Positions 16,462 through 25,673 of a stretch of DNA of 64,000 bases are shown piece after piece. The stretch's first letter is position 1. Each line of letters begins with the position of its first letter. The translations under genes were made by a program, and so were the position numbers. This DNA comes from Glycomyces paridis (GTDB lineage: Bacteria; Actinomycetota; Actinomycetes; Mycobacteriales; Micromonosporaceae), in the NCBI RefSeq assembly GCF_004912155.1, contig NZ_STGX01000008.1, positions 1-64,000 of the forward strand, in the 5' to 3' direction. The notes under the pieces are model-generated. The model was not told the origin of the DNA. It was given only the letters and a program-made list of their open reading frames with translations, and searched no databases.

Positions 16462-17016
16462 GTGGCGTACCGATACTTCTACGACTGCGAGTTCATCGAG
16501 GATGGGCGAACGATCGAGCTGGTCTCGATCGCCGTCGTCGACGAGCGCGGCCGCGAGTACTACGCCGTGTCGACCGAGTTCGACCCGTCCCGGGCCATCG
16601 AGTGGGTGCGCCGCAACGTACTCGACAAGCTCCCGGCCCCCGCGAGCCCTCTGTGGAAGGACCGCGGGACGATCCGCGACGAGCTGTACGAGTTCCTCGT
16701 CGAGCCCGTGCGCAGGAAGACCGGGTCGCACCCGGGCGAGCGCGTCGAGCTGTGGGCCTGGATCGGCGCCTACGACCACGTCGTGCTCGCGCAGCTGTGG
16801 GGCACGATGCCCGACCTGCCGCGGGCCCTGCCGCGCATGACCAAGGACCTGCGCCAGCGCTGGGAGGACCTCGGGCGCCCCGAGCTGCCGACGACGCCCG
16901 ACGCGGACCTGCACGACGCCCTGACCGACGCGAAGCTCAACCTGGCCCGCTGGAAGGTCCTGGAGTCCACGCGCCGCGAGCGTTCGGCGTTCGGCGCCGC
17001 CGACTCCCGCCGCTGA
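16462..17016 (+). CDS. DEDD-type 3'-5' exoribonuclease (Rv2179c-like)
   Basis: 184 residues related to the mycobacterial Rv2179c 3'-5' exoribonuclease family (RNase AS), which trims single-stranded, A-rich RNA 3' ends. The first catalytic acidic pair is in YFYDCEFIEDG (DxE), the second acidic region in WAWIGAYDHVVLAQL, and the C-terminal His-Asp in HDALTDAKLNLARW. GTG 16462 matches the compact family start, with AAAGG nine bases upstream; longer frames add no domain. Monocistronic, just upstream of pfkA. Confidence 0.85.
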   Translation: MAYRYFYDCEFIEDGRTIELVSIAVVDERGREYYAVSTEFDPSRAIEWVRRNVLDKLPAPASPLWKDRGTIRDELYEFLVEPVRRKTGSHPGERVELWAWIGAYDHVVLAQLWGTMPDLPRALPRMTKDLRQRWEDLGRPELPTTPDADLHDALTDAKLNLARWKVLESTRRERSAFGAADSRR

Positions 17017-17126
17017 ACCCCCGTCTGCACCCCTGGCCTGCGCCTCCTGGACCCGAGATAGGCTGATCGGTGTTTCGGCAATGAAGCCGCCCAGTTAACA
17101 GTCCTCTTCTCTAGGGAGTTAGACGC

Positions 17127-18152
17127 ATGCGCATTGGCGTGCTCACCGGCGGCGGCGACTGCCCCGGTCTCAACGCGGTCATCCGAGCCGCGGTCCGCAA
17201 GGGCACCAAGGAATACGGTCACGAGTTCGTGGGCTTCCGCTACGGCTGGAAGGGCCCGATCGAGGGCATCACCCAGCCGCTGGACTGGGACTCGGTCGAG
17301 AACATCCTCGACCAGGGCGGCACCATCCTCCACTCCTCCCGCACCAACCCTTACAAGATCGAGGGCGGCGTCGAGGCCATCAAGAAGAACATGGCCGACC
17401 TGGGCGTGGACGCGCTCATCGCGATCGGCGGCGAGGACACCCTGGGTGTCGCGACGAAGCTGACCGCGGACGGCGTCAACTGCGTCGGCGTGCCGAAGAC
17501 CATCGACAACGACCTCTCGGGCACCGACTACACCTTCGGGTTCGACACGGCCGTGAACATCGCGACCGAGGCGATCGACCGCCTGTGGACGACCGCCGAC
17601 TCGCACGACCGCTGCATCGTCGTGGAGATCATGGGCCGCCACGCGGGCTGGATGACCCTGCACGCGGGCATCGCCGGCGGCGCGAACGTCACCCTCATCC
17701 CCGAGGTCGCCTTCGACATCGAGAAGGTCGCCGCGTTCGTCAAGGAGCGCAAGGAGGCCGGCAAGGCCACCATCGTCGCTGTCTCCGAGGGCGCGCACGC
17801 CCAGGAGGGCATGGTCCTCAAGGACGGCGAGGTCGACGCGTTCGGCCACGTCAAGCTCGGCGGCGTCGGCGACTGGGTCGCGGCGCAGATCAAGGAGCGC
17901 GCCGACATCGAGACGCGCGCGATCATCCTCGGCCACCTCCAGCGCGGCGGCACCCCCACCGCGTTCGACCGGGTGCTCGCCACCCGCCTCGGCCTCGAGG
18001 CCGCCGACGCGGTCGAAGAGGGCGACTTCGGCAAGATGATGGCGCTCCAGGGCACCAACGTCGTGCGCATCCCGATCCACGAGGGCACCGACGTGCTCAA
18101 GACCGTGCCGGTCGAGCGCTACGCCGACGCCGAGGTCTTCTTCGGCGTCTAG
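17127..18152 (+). CDS. pfkA: 6-phosphofructokinase
   Basis: Glycolytic phosphorylation of fructose 6-phosphate. 341 residues. Motifs: LTGGGDCPGLNAVIRA, GGEDTLGVATKL, GVPKTIDNDLSGTDYTFGFD (catalytic Asp), EIMGRHAGWMTLHA and LGHLQRGGTPTAFDR. GGED with PKTIDND places it in the actinobacterial group III PFKs. Similar motifs occur in PPi enzymes, so the phosphate donor (ATP or PPi) is not settled by sequence alone. ATG follows AGGGAG. TAGGCT at 17059-17064 could be the -10, giving a leader of about 60 nt. A large hairpin lies about 150 bp downstream. Confidence 0.92.
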   Translation: MRIGVLTGGGDCPGLNAVIRAAVRKGTKEYGHEFVGFRYGWKGPIEGITQPLDWDSVENILDQGGTILHSSRTNPYKIEGGVEAIKKNMADLGVDALIAIGGEDTLGVATKLTADGVNCVGVPKTIDNDLSGTDYTFGFDTAVNIATEAIDRLWTTADSHDRCIVVEIMGRHAGWMTLHAGIAGGANVTLIPEVAFDIEKVAAFVKERKEAGKATIVAVSEGAHAQEGMVLKDGEVDAFGHVKLGGVGDWVAAQIKERADIETRAIILGHLQRGGTPTAFDRVLATRLGLEAADAVEEGDFGKMMALQGTNVVRIPIHEGTDVLKTVPVERYADAEVFFGV

Positions 18153-18183
18153 GCACGCCGAATGCCCGGCTCACAGGGTGGGT

Positions 18184-18236
18184 TGGGCCCCCGGTTCGCA
18201 ACGGTAGCGGGGCGGACCTGAAGCGGAGCTGAAGAC
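18184..18236 (-). repeat. Promoter-like repeat, copy B
   Basis: Minus strand: TTCAGCT (18233-18227), four bases, TTCAGGT (18222-18216), nine bases, TACCGT (18206-18201), then TGCGAACCGGGGGCCC. Same arrangement as copies A and C. It lies 31 bp after the pfkA stop and points back into pfkA. Confidence 0.65.
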
Positions 18237-18303
18237 GAATCCGCCGAGACGTCACGTCACGGCGCGGCAGCGTCGCGGACATTCTCGCGGCGGATTCGCA
18301 CAA

Positions 18304-18343
18304 CCACGGGCACGCCCGGTCGTTAGACCAGGCGTGCCCGTGG
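18304..18343. terminator. Long hairpin downstream of pfkA
   Basis: Arms CCACGGGCACGCC (18304-18316) and GGCGTGCCCGTGG (18331-18343) pair perfectly over 13 bp. Inside, GGTC and GACC close a GTTA loop. It could end pfkA transcripts, although only CCTTT follows. It also overlaps the first codons of the next predicted gene, so it may be a control structure for that gene instead. Confidence 0.6.
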
Positions 18344-18732
18344 CCTTTGCAGAGACTGATCCATCCGAGACGATCGGCGAGATCCCGCACCTCACCGACT
18401 TCACGTTTCACAAGACCCTGCCGGACATTGACTTCGAGGCGGTCGCGCTGGCCGGGCTCGACGCCGACTTCTACCGGCGGCCGGTCGGGGACCGGACGCT
18501 CAGCGTCGGCGTGTACCGGTTCGCGGGCGCCGAGACCCATCGGGCCTGGGGCTGGGTCGGCGAGGAGCACTGCTCGTGGCACGCCTACCGCGACCCCGCC
18601 ACCGGCGGCTTCCACGGCCCCTTCCAGGGCTGCCCGCTGCTGCGGGTGCTGCGCGAGGGCGACCGCGCCTACGGCTTCGAACTCGGCTCGGGCGCTCTCG
18701 CCCGCACGTTCCGGGTGCGACCGGCCGACTAG
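18334..18732 (+). CDS. Uncharacterised 132-residue protein
   Basis: No family recognised. The sequence is plausibly coding (strong G/C third positions, mixed composition): PHLTDFTFHKTLPDIDFEAV, GLDADFYRRPVGDRTLSVGV, WGWVGEEHCSWHAYRDP, GPFQGCPLLRVLREGDRAYG. There is no signal peptide or membrane helix, so it should be cytosolic. GTG starts at 18334 and 18340 both fall inside the right arm of the hairpin, leaving the true start uncertain. Its stop overlaps the stop of the convergent membrane gene inside the palindrome GCCGACTAGTCGGC. Confidence 0.5.
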   Translation: MPVAFAETDPSETIGEIPHLTDFTFHKTLPDIDFEAVALAGLDADFYRRPVGDRTLSVGVYRFAGAETHRAWGWVGEEHCSWHAYRDPATGGFHGPFQGCPLLRVLREGDRAYGFELGSGALARTFRVRPAD

Positions 18733-19109
18733 TCGGCGGCCTCGACCGCCGAGGCCCGCTGCTCAAGGCGCGTGACCCTGCGGGTGTAGACGATGGCGGC
18801 GACGGTGATCGCGAGCCCGAAGAACAGCCCGCTCCCGGCGAACAGCGCCGAGGCGCCCGCCGAGAAGCCCAGGATCGCCACCGGTATCTGCACGAGCCCG
18901 ATGAGGCCCACCAGCAGCCACTTGCTTCGGCCCCGGCCCCACAGCAGCGCCGTCCAGATCGGCGCCACCACGATGGCGAGCGTCGCGATGTCGAGTGCCC
19001 AGTGCAGCACCGGGTTGTGGACCCGGTCGTGCTGGAACGCCATCGCCGGACTCGAGACCGAGACGATCATGGCGGCGACGGTCGCTACGAAGGCAAGACG
19101 ACGTGTCAT
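18729..19109 (-). CDS. Small membrane protein with signal-like N-terminus
   Basis: 126 residues, no named family. The N-terminal helix is RRLAFVATVAAMIVSVSSPA followed by MAFQHDRVHNPVLHWALD. Two or three more helices follow (IATLAIVVAPIWTALLWGRG, WLLVGLIGLVQIPVAILG, GLFFGLAITVAAIVYTRR). ATG 19109 has a strong GGAGG six bases upstream, which decides against a longer frame. The stop codon is shared base-for-base with the convergent gene (CTAG). Confidence 0.7.
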   Translation of the reverse strand: MTRRLAFVATVAAMIVSVSSPAMAFQHDRVHNPVLHWALDIATLAIVVAPIWTALLWGRGRSKWLLVGLIGLVQIPVAILGFSAGASALFAGSGLFFGLAITVAAIVYTRRVTRLEQRASAVEAAD

Positions 19110-19305
19110 ACGTGACCTCCTTTGCGAGGGAAGCCTTAACGCTACGTCCGCCCGTCCCACCTGTCTGTCGGGTATCCGCCACTTGGCGTGACAATCGCAG
19201 GCCGGCGCCCCCGGGACGGCGCGACCGGCGTTCGCAGGCGCCTCGGAGCGCGAGCCGCGGATGCGGCCGGACGCCCCGACTGCGGGCGGACCGGTGCCGA
19301 AGCCG

Positions 19306-19356
19306 CGCTTCAGCTCCGCTTCAGGTTCGGCGCGCTAGCGTCGAAACCGGGGGGCC
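19306..19356 (+). repeat. Promoter-like repeat, copy C
   Basis: Plus strand: TTCAGCT (19309-19315), four bases, TTCAGGT (19320-19326), nine bases, TAGCGT (19336-19341), then CGAAACCGGGGGGCC. It points toward the 3' end of folD, so a transcript from it would be short or antisense. Confidence 0.65.
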
Positions 19357-19391
19357 TTCCCCAGGGCTTCCTTCGGTCCTCGTGGTGCGCG

Positions 19392-19429
19392 GCGAAAGGC
19401 CGGCGCCCCGCGGGGCGCCGGCCTTTCGC
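19392..19429. terminator. Terminator of the fchA-folD operon
   Basis: A perfect 38-bp palindrome of two 19-bp arms, GCGAAAGGCCGGCGCCCCG and its complement. It lies 17 bp beyond the folD stop. The AAAGGCCGGCGC stem is reused in the terminator at 26255-26288. Confidence 0.8.
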
Positions 19430-19445
19430 GTCGTCGTGTGCTCGG

Positions 19446-20294
19446 TCAGCGGTGCGTCTTCGACAGCTGCGCCGCGACCACCGTGTGGCGCAGCAGGAGC
19501 GCGGTCGTCACCGGGCCGACGCCGCCGGGGACCGGCGTCAGGCGCCCGGCCACCTCGGACACCGCCGCGTAGTCGACGTCGCCGACCAGGCCGCCGTCCT
19601 CGGTCGGGTTGGTGCCCACGTCGATCACCGTCGCACCCGGCTTCACGAAGTCCGCGCCGATCATCCCGGCCCGGCCCACGGCCGCGACCAGCACGTCCGC
19701 CCCGCGGCACACCGCCGCCAGGTCCTTCGTGCGCGAATGGCAGACCGTCACCGTCGCCGACTCGTTGAGCAGCAGCATCGCCGCGGGTTTGCCGACCACG
19801 TTCGAACGGCCCACGACCACCGCGTTCGCGCCCTCCAGCACCAGGTCCTCGCGCTTGAGCAGCTCCAGGACCGCCTCGGCCGTCGCCGGGGCGAACGTCC
19901 GCAGGCCCGCCGCGAGGCGGCCCGCGCTCTCGGTGTTCGCGCCGTCCACGTCCTTGTACGGGCTGATGTACCAGCCGACCTCCGCCAGCGCCACGCCCTT
20001 CGGCAGCGGCGTCTGGCAGATGATGCCGTGCACCGCGTCGTCGGCCGACAGCTCCTGGAGCTTCGCGACGATCTCGTCCTTGCCGGGGGCGTCGAGCTGC
20101 TCGATCCGGCAGTCGATGCCCTCCTTCTCGGCGGCCTTCTTGATCGAGCGCACGTACCAGGCCGTGCCCTCGTCGTCGGTCGGCACGACCACCGCGAGCA
20201 GCGGGACCGTGCCCTCGGCGCGCAGCTTCGCGGCCGCCGCGGCGACCTCCGCGCGGATGTCCTTGGCGACCGTGCGCCCGTCGATGTCACTCAT
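19446..20294 (-). CDS. folD: Methylenetetrahydrofolate dehydrogenase/cyclohydrolase
   Basis: NADP-dependent interconversion of methylene-, methenyl- and 10-formyl-tetrahydrofolate. 282 residues, normal. Catalytic Tyr/Lys in WYVRSIKKAAEKEGI, then IICQTPLPKGV, PYKDVDGANTES, NADP-binding VVVGRSNVVGKPAAMLLL with CHSRT, and PVPGGVGPVTTALLL at the C-terminus. ATG overlaps the fchA stop (ATGA), so the two are translationally coupled. Confidence 0.95.
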   Translation of the reverse strand: MSDIDGRTVAKDIRAEVAAAAAKLRAEGTVPLLAVVVPTDDEGTAWYVRSIKKAAEKEGIDCRIEQLDAPGKDEIVAKLQELSADDAVHGIICQTPLPKGVALAEVGWYISPYKDVDGANTESAGRLAAGLRTFAPATAEAVLELLKREDLVLEGANAVVVGRSNVVGKPAAMLLLNESATVTVCHSRTKDLAAVCRGADVLVAAVGRAGMIGADFVKPGATVIDVGTNPTEDGGLVGDVDYAAVSEVAGRLTPVPGGVGPVTTALLLRHTVVAAQLSKTHR

Positions 20295-20914
20295 GCCCGA
20301 ATCCTCTTCGCCACCGCGTGCATGATGGCCTCGGCCTGCACCTTCGTCTGCAACGCCTCGTTGAGCGCGCTCGCGAGGAGCTCGCGCTCGGCGGGGTCCT
20401 TGATCGAGACGACGTTGATGTCGACGTTCAGCGCCGCCGACTCCAGGGCCGACTTCGCCGCCGACGCCGCCACCGCCACGTCCGAGAGGACGTTCGGGTT
20501 CGAGCCCTCCAGGACCCGGCCCGAGAGGCGGATGACCGCCGCCGCGACGTTCGCCACGGCCAGCGGCACCGCCGCGGCCGCGACCAGGCCCGCCTGGATC
20601 GCCGCCGTCCGGGCCGCCTTCTCCTCGTCGGAGGCCTTCGGCAGCTTGTAGGCCGCCACGACGCCGGAGAACGCCTCGGCGTCGTCCTCGGCGAGCTGGA
20701 GCGCCTCCAGGCGCAGCCGCTCGGCCTCGGCGAGCACCTCCCGCATCACCGCCTCGTGCTCGGCGAACTTCGGCTTGCCGATGGTCAGGTTGCACACCAT
20801 CGACACCAGGGCCGCGGCCGTGGCCGCGCTCATGCCCGCCGCCGCGCCGCCGCCGGGAGCCGGGAGCTCCGAGGCGAGGTCGGTCAGCCAGTCTTCAATC
20901 GTCGTCTCACGCAC
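20291..20914 (-). CDS. fchA: Methenyltetrahydrofolate cyclohydrolase / formimidoyl-THF cyclodeaminase family
   Basis: 207-residue all-helical FTCD_C-domain protein. The opening TIEDWLTDLASELPAPGGGA and AAALVSMVCNLTIGK are the family signature (FxxxLASxxPxPGGG). Alone, such proteins act as methenyl-THF cyclohydrolase (FchA) or formimidoyl-THF cyclodeaminase. Coupling to folD, which already has cyclohydrolase activity, suggests channelling of one-carbon units or a role in formimino-group recycling. No formiminotransferase domain is present. Confidence 0.85.
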   Translation of the reverse strand: MRETTIEDWLTDLASELPAPGGGAAAGMSAATAAALVSMVCNLTIGKPKFAEHEAVMREVLAEAERLRLEALQLAEDDAEAFSGVVAAYKLPKASDEEKAARTAAIQAGLVAAAAVPLAVANVAAAVIRLSGRVLEGSNPNVLSDVAVAASAAKSALESAALNVDINVVSIKDPAERELLASALNEALQTKVQAEAIMHAVAKRIRA

Positions 20915-21070
20915 CCGGCCAGCCTAGACGCGGCCCGAAAGGTGGGATGTCTGCGATCGTCCCGGTGTGTCGTGTCGGGCGCCCCGGCCTGGGCCCGCGC
21001 GCCCGCGCCCGGGGGCGGGCTCAACCCGTGGGACGGCCAATCGGCGTCACGGCCCGCTCGACCGTCCGCG

Positions 21071-22465
<1,395 letters not shown>

Positions 22466-22505
22466 GACTTTCCCTCGGTGTGCGCCACGCCATAGAGTGG
22501 TGCGC

Positions 22506-23528
22506 ATGAGTGCGCACGACGTGTTCCTGCTCGGCGGAGTGTTCCCCGGTACCGCACCGGCGGCGGCGCTCCGCCGAGTCGTCTCCTACGCGCGCGGCGC
22601 CGAGGCCGCGGGCCTCGACGGCGCGTGGGTCGCCGAGCACCACTTCATCGAGTACGGCGCCAACCCCTCCGCCACCCTCATGGCCGCCCACCTCCTCGCC
22701 GCCACCGAACGGCTCCAGATCGGGACGGCCGTCGCCGTCCTCTCCAACCGCCACCCCGTCGCCCTCGGCGAGGAGGCCGCCACCCTCGACGCGCTCGCGC
22801 CCGGCCGCTTCCGCCTCGGCGTCGGCAGGGGCGGCCCCTGGATCGACCTCGACGTGTTCGGCACCGGCCTCGACCGGTACGAGCACGGCTTCGAGGAAGG
22901 GCTCCGGCTGCTGCGCCGCTGGCTCTCGGGCGAACCCGAGGTCACCCACAACGGCGAGTTCTTCGACGTCCTGCCCGTCCGCGTCATGCCGCCGGGCACC
23001 GGCGCCCCGCTGTGGGTCGCCGCCACCGGCGAGGACACCGCGCGCCTCGCCGGACGCCTCGGCCTGCCCCTGCTCCTAGGTATGCACGCCCCCGACGAGG
23101 ACCACCTCGCGCTCCTCTCGCACTGGCGCCGCGAAGCCGAGACCGCCGGGCACGACCCCGAAACGGCCGAACACGTCTCGACCCACCTCGCCCAGGTCGC
23201 CGACACCCCCGCCGCGGTCGACGGGCTCCGGGCGGCCCTCACCGAACTGCTCACCCGCGGCGTCGGCCAGTATGTCAGCCTCAAACCCGCCCGGGCCCGG
23301 CGCGACCACGCCGCCTATGTGGACTGGATGGTCGAACGCCACGCCGTCGGCCCCGCCGACCACGTCGCCGAACGCCTCGCCGCCTCCGCCGACGCGACCG
23401 GCGTCGCCCGCCAGCTCCTCCTCGTCGAAGGCCTCGGCGACCCCGAAGCCGTGCGGGACAACATCGCCGCGCTCGGCGAGGCCCTCACCGGTACGGCGCG
23501 TACGGCGGCATCGGCCCCAGCGCCCTGA
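22506..23528 (+). CDS. LLM-class flavin-dependent oxidoreductase
   Basis: 340-residue luciferase-like monooxygenase, (beta/alpha)8 fold, FMN- or F420-dependent. Motifs: AAGLDGAWVAEHHFIEYGAN, GTAVAVLSNRHPVALGEEAA, RFRLGVGRGGPWIDLDVFG and PLWVAATGEDTARLAGRLGL. ATG 22506 lies seven bases after TAGAGT (22493-22498), indicating a leaderless mRNA; the upstream frame start at 22497 overlaps that box. The last 44 bp overlap the convergent membrane gene. The substrate is unknown. Confidence 0.87.
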   Translation: MSAHDVFLLGGVFPGTAPAAALRRVVSYARGAEAAGLDGAWVAEHHFIEYGANPSATLMAAHLLAATERLQIGTAVAVLSNRHPVALGEEAATLDALAPGRFRLGVGRGGPWIDLDVFGTGLDRYEHGFEEGLRLLRRWLSGEPEVTHNGEFFDVLPVRVMPPGTGAPLWVAATGEDTARLAGRLGLPLLLGMHAPDEDHLALLSHWRREAETAGHDPETAEHVSTHLAQVADTPAAVDGLRAALTELLTRGVGQYVSLKPARARRDHAAYVDWMVERHAVGPADHVAERLAASADATGVARQLLLVEGLGDPEAVRDNIAALGEALTGTARTAASAPAP

Positions 23529-24060
23529 GCGGCTCGCGCCCCCGCTGACGGAACCACTGGTTCGCCGAACCGGTGAACAGGCACAGCAGCGTCACCAGCG
23601 GCATCGACAGCCCCGCGAGCGTCCCCACGAGCCGCGAGCCGTCCACCGGCGCGCCCGTCTGCTCCTCGAAACCGGTGTACAGCCCGAGGAATCCGAACAC
23701 GAACACCAGCAGCATGACCGCGATCGTCGTGACCTGCGCCCACCGCCGCCCCGCCCCGATCTTCACGGCCAGCACCCCGAACAGGATCACCGCCGCGATC
23801 GTGGCCGCGATGACCACCGTGACCACCGCCGCGAAGTCCTCCACCCCCTCGGAGAAGTCCCGCCCGAACTCGAAGTCCTCGACGTCGACCACCGGCGACC
23901 AGAACAGCGCCGTCAACCCCGTTCCCGCCCCGCAGCAGATCAGGAACGAGAACTGGAGCCACAGCATCACCTGCGCGCACGTCACCGTGCCCGGTTTGCG
24001 CAACAACAGGTCCGGCGCCTGCGGCGAGCCGAACGAGGGGGGAGTCAGGGGCGCGGTCAT
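23485..24060 (-). CDS. Array membrane protein 5 (last of five paralogs)
   Basis: 191 residues with four predicted membrane helices. It shares the array pattern: PGTVTCAQVMLWLQFSFLIC followed by CGAG in helix 1, a basic turn GAGRRWAQVTTIAVMLLVFV before helix 3, and a C-terminal TGSANQWFRQRG that aligns with SAKAW in the siblings. It is closest to paralog 1 (shared PGTVT-AQ). Ribosome site GAAGGA before the ATG. The 3' end overlaps the LLM gene by 44 bp. Function unknown. Confidence 0.7.
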   Translation of the reverse strand: MTAPLTPPSFGSPQAPDLLLRKPGTVTCAQVMLWLQFSFLICCGAGTGLTALFWSPVVDVEDFEFGRDFSEGVEDFAAVVTVVIAATIAAVILFGVLAVKIGAGRRWAQVTTIAVMLLVFVFGFLGLYTGFEEQTGAPVDGSRLVGTLAGLSMPLVTLLCLFTGSANQWFRQRGREPLRALGPMPPYAPYR

Positions 24061-24090
24061 GGCGGTCCTTCGGTCAGGGGTCCCCCAAGT

Positions 24091-24675
24091 CTAGAGTTCC
24101 CGAGCGACCCGCCCGGACCGCTCGAACCAGCGGTGGCCCTGCGGACCGTAGACGCACCGCAGGACGAAGGCCTGGACGATGAGGGAGGGCGCGGCGGCGA
24201 CGAGGACGACGATCGCGAGACCCGGGGTCCGCGCCGATGCCAGAAGGGTCAGCGCCGTGAAGCCGGCCAGCACCGCCGTCGCGATGACGACCGTGGTCCG
24301 CGCCCGGCGGTCCGCCCGGCCCGCCCAGCGGTTGGTGAAGATGGCGTAAGTGCAGATCGCGGCGAAGCCGATGATCCATGCCACGGGAATTCCGACCCCG
24401 GCGGCATTTTCGTGCAAGTCGAATCGCTCGATGGGCCAGACGATCGCGACGAGGAGCGGGAACCCGAAGGAGCAGTTCCCGCCGATCATGACCAGCGCGA
24501 CCTGGAGCCTGTTGAGGACCCTTGCGGTGGAGATGGCGGTCGGCCACCTGGGAGTGGGCACCGGACGCACCAGGATCGGCATGTCGGGATCGGATTCGTG
24601 CGTCTGCGGCAGGCGGTCGTGGTTCACCGGATCGGGCGTGTCCTCGGGGCCCATACGGGTTCCGTTCTGGTGCAT
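24091..24675 (-). CDS. Array membrane protein 4
   Basis: 194 residues, the most divergent of the five. An extra hydrophilic N-terminus of about 40 residues precedes helix 1, TARVLNRLQVALVMIGGNCS. The common RADRRARTTVVIATAVLAGF turn and the C-terminal VAAAPSLIVQAFVLRCVYGP then HRWFER are kept. Its ATG directly follows the stop of paralog 3 (TAGATG). An internal ATG at residue 8 with GGAACC upstream is an alternative start. Function unknown. Confidence 0.65.
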   Translation of the reverse strand: MHQNGTRMGPEDTPDPVNHDRLPQTHESDPDMPILVRPVPTPRWPTAISTARVLNRLQVALVMIGGNCSFGFPLLVAIVWPIERFDLHENAAGVGIPVAWIIGFAAICTYAIFTNRWAGRADRRARTTVVIATAVLAGFTALTLLASARTPGLAIVVLVAAAPSLIVQAFVLRCVYGPQGHRWFERSGRVAREL

Positions 24676-25200
24676 CTAACGATCCGCCCCCTCGCCGATA
24701 CCGGCAAGCGGCGGCGTTCCTTCGGGCATCGGCACCCGGAGCCAGGCCTTCGCTGAATCTGAGCGCAGGCAGGCGGATGCGGCGACGTGCAGGCCGATCG
24801 ACGGCGCAGCTGTGAGCAGGGCGAGCCACGGGGACCTCCAGACTTCCTCTGCTACGAGTGCGGAGATCGCGAACGCTATGAGCGCCAACGCGATCAGTGT
24901 CGCCGTGCCTATGTCGACGGCCGTTCTCCCGCGTCGGTCCCGTTTGTTGAGCAGGTGCGAGGCGAACAGGACCCAGGCGCCGGCCACGCCCGGCTCCACC
25001 GCCCAAGGCAGCAGGATGAACCAGGAGGCGGGGTCGCCTGCGCCGATGGCCGCGGCCGCCGTGAGGTTCGTGACGGTCAGGAACGCCGGCATGAGGAACC
25101 CGATGGAGATGACGCCGCAGCAGAACAGGGTCACCAGTTGCAGGCCGATGAGCGTCTTCGCCGCGGCCACTGATTTGGGGAGTGAAGGGCTGCCGGTCAT
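24676..25200 (-). CDS. Array membrane protein 3
   Basis: 174 residues, four helices. Helix 1 is LIGLQLVTLFCCGVISIGFL, the cytoplasmic turn is RDRRGRTAVDIGTATLIALA, and helix 4 is LLTAAPSIGLHVAASACLRS then DSAKAWL. It is very similar to paralog 2 (RGR-AVDIGTA and LRSDSAKAW are shared). The start overlaps the paralog 2 stop (ATGA). Function unknown. Confidence 0.7.
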   Translation of the reverse strand: MTGSPSLPKSVAAAKTLIGLQLVTLFCCGVISIGFLMPAFLTVTNLTAAAAIGAGDPASWFILLPWAVEPGVAGAWVLFASHLLNKRDRRGRTAVDIGTATLIALALIAFAISALVAEEVWRSPWLALLTAAPSIGLHVAASACLRSDSAKAWLRVPMPEGTPPLAGIGEGADR

Positions 25201-25673
25201 TCGGCGGCCTCAGACTTCGTTTGCGGCGTCTCGGTCGCAGTTCCATTGAACCAGGCTTTCGCCGAGTCCGAGCGCAGCAGCATCGACGCGGCGGCCTGTA
25301 GGGCTAGCGACGGCGCCGCCGAGAGCAGGGCGAGCCAGGAGTATTCATGGGCTCCGGCCGCGATGAATCCCATCAGCGCCAGGATGATCAATGCCGCCGT
25401 ACCGATGTCGACGGCGATCCTTCCGCGCGGGTCCCGTCTGTTGAGGAGCCGTTCGGTGAGTACGACCCAGGCGATCGCCACTACAGGTGCCACCGCTATC
25501 GCTATGCCGCCGATGTCGCTGACATGATCCGCCAGAATGCTCGCCATCACGAGGAATGCGGGCACGAAAAGCCCGATTGGCAGGACGCCGCAGCCGCAGA
25601 GGGTCAGCAGTTGCACGATCACGAGCGTCCTTGCCGTGATCACTGACCTGGGAGGTGTTGGGCGGGTGGTCAT
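25197..25673 (-). CDS. Array membrane protein 2
   Basis: 158 residues, four helices: LVIVQLLTLCGCGVLPIGLF, a segment ending ERLLNRRDPRGRIAVDIGTA, and LSAAPSLALQAAASMLLRSD then SAKAWFNG. It is closest to paralog 3, suggesting a recent duplication. The start overlaps the paralog 1 stop (ATGA). Function unknown. Confidence 0.7.
   Translation of the reverse strand: MTTRPTPPRSVITARTLVIVQLLTLCGCGVLPIGLFVPAFLVMASILADHVSDIGGIAIAVAPVVAIAWVVLTERLLNRRDPRGRIAVDIGTAALIILALMGFIAAGAHEYSWLALLSAAPSLALQAAASMLLRSDSAKAWFNGTATETPQTKSEAAE

Larger units (their letters stand above)
19110..19445. other. Intergenic region with repeat copy C and a terminator
   Basis: 336 bp between the small membrane gene start and the folD end, with no gene seen. 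It contains promoter-like repeat copy C (19306-19356) and the 38-bp folD terminator (19392-19429). Confidence 0.6.
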
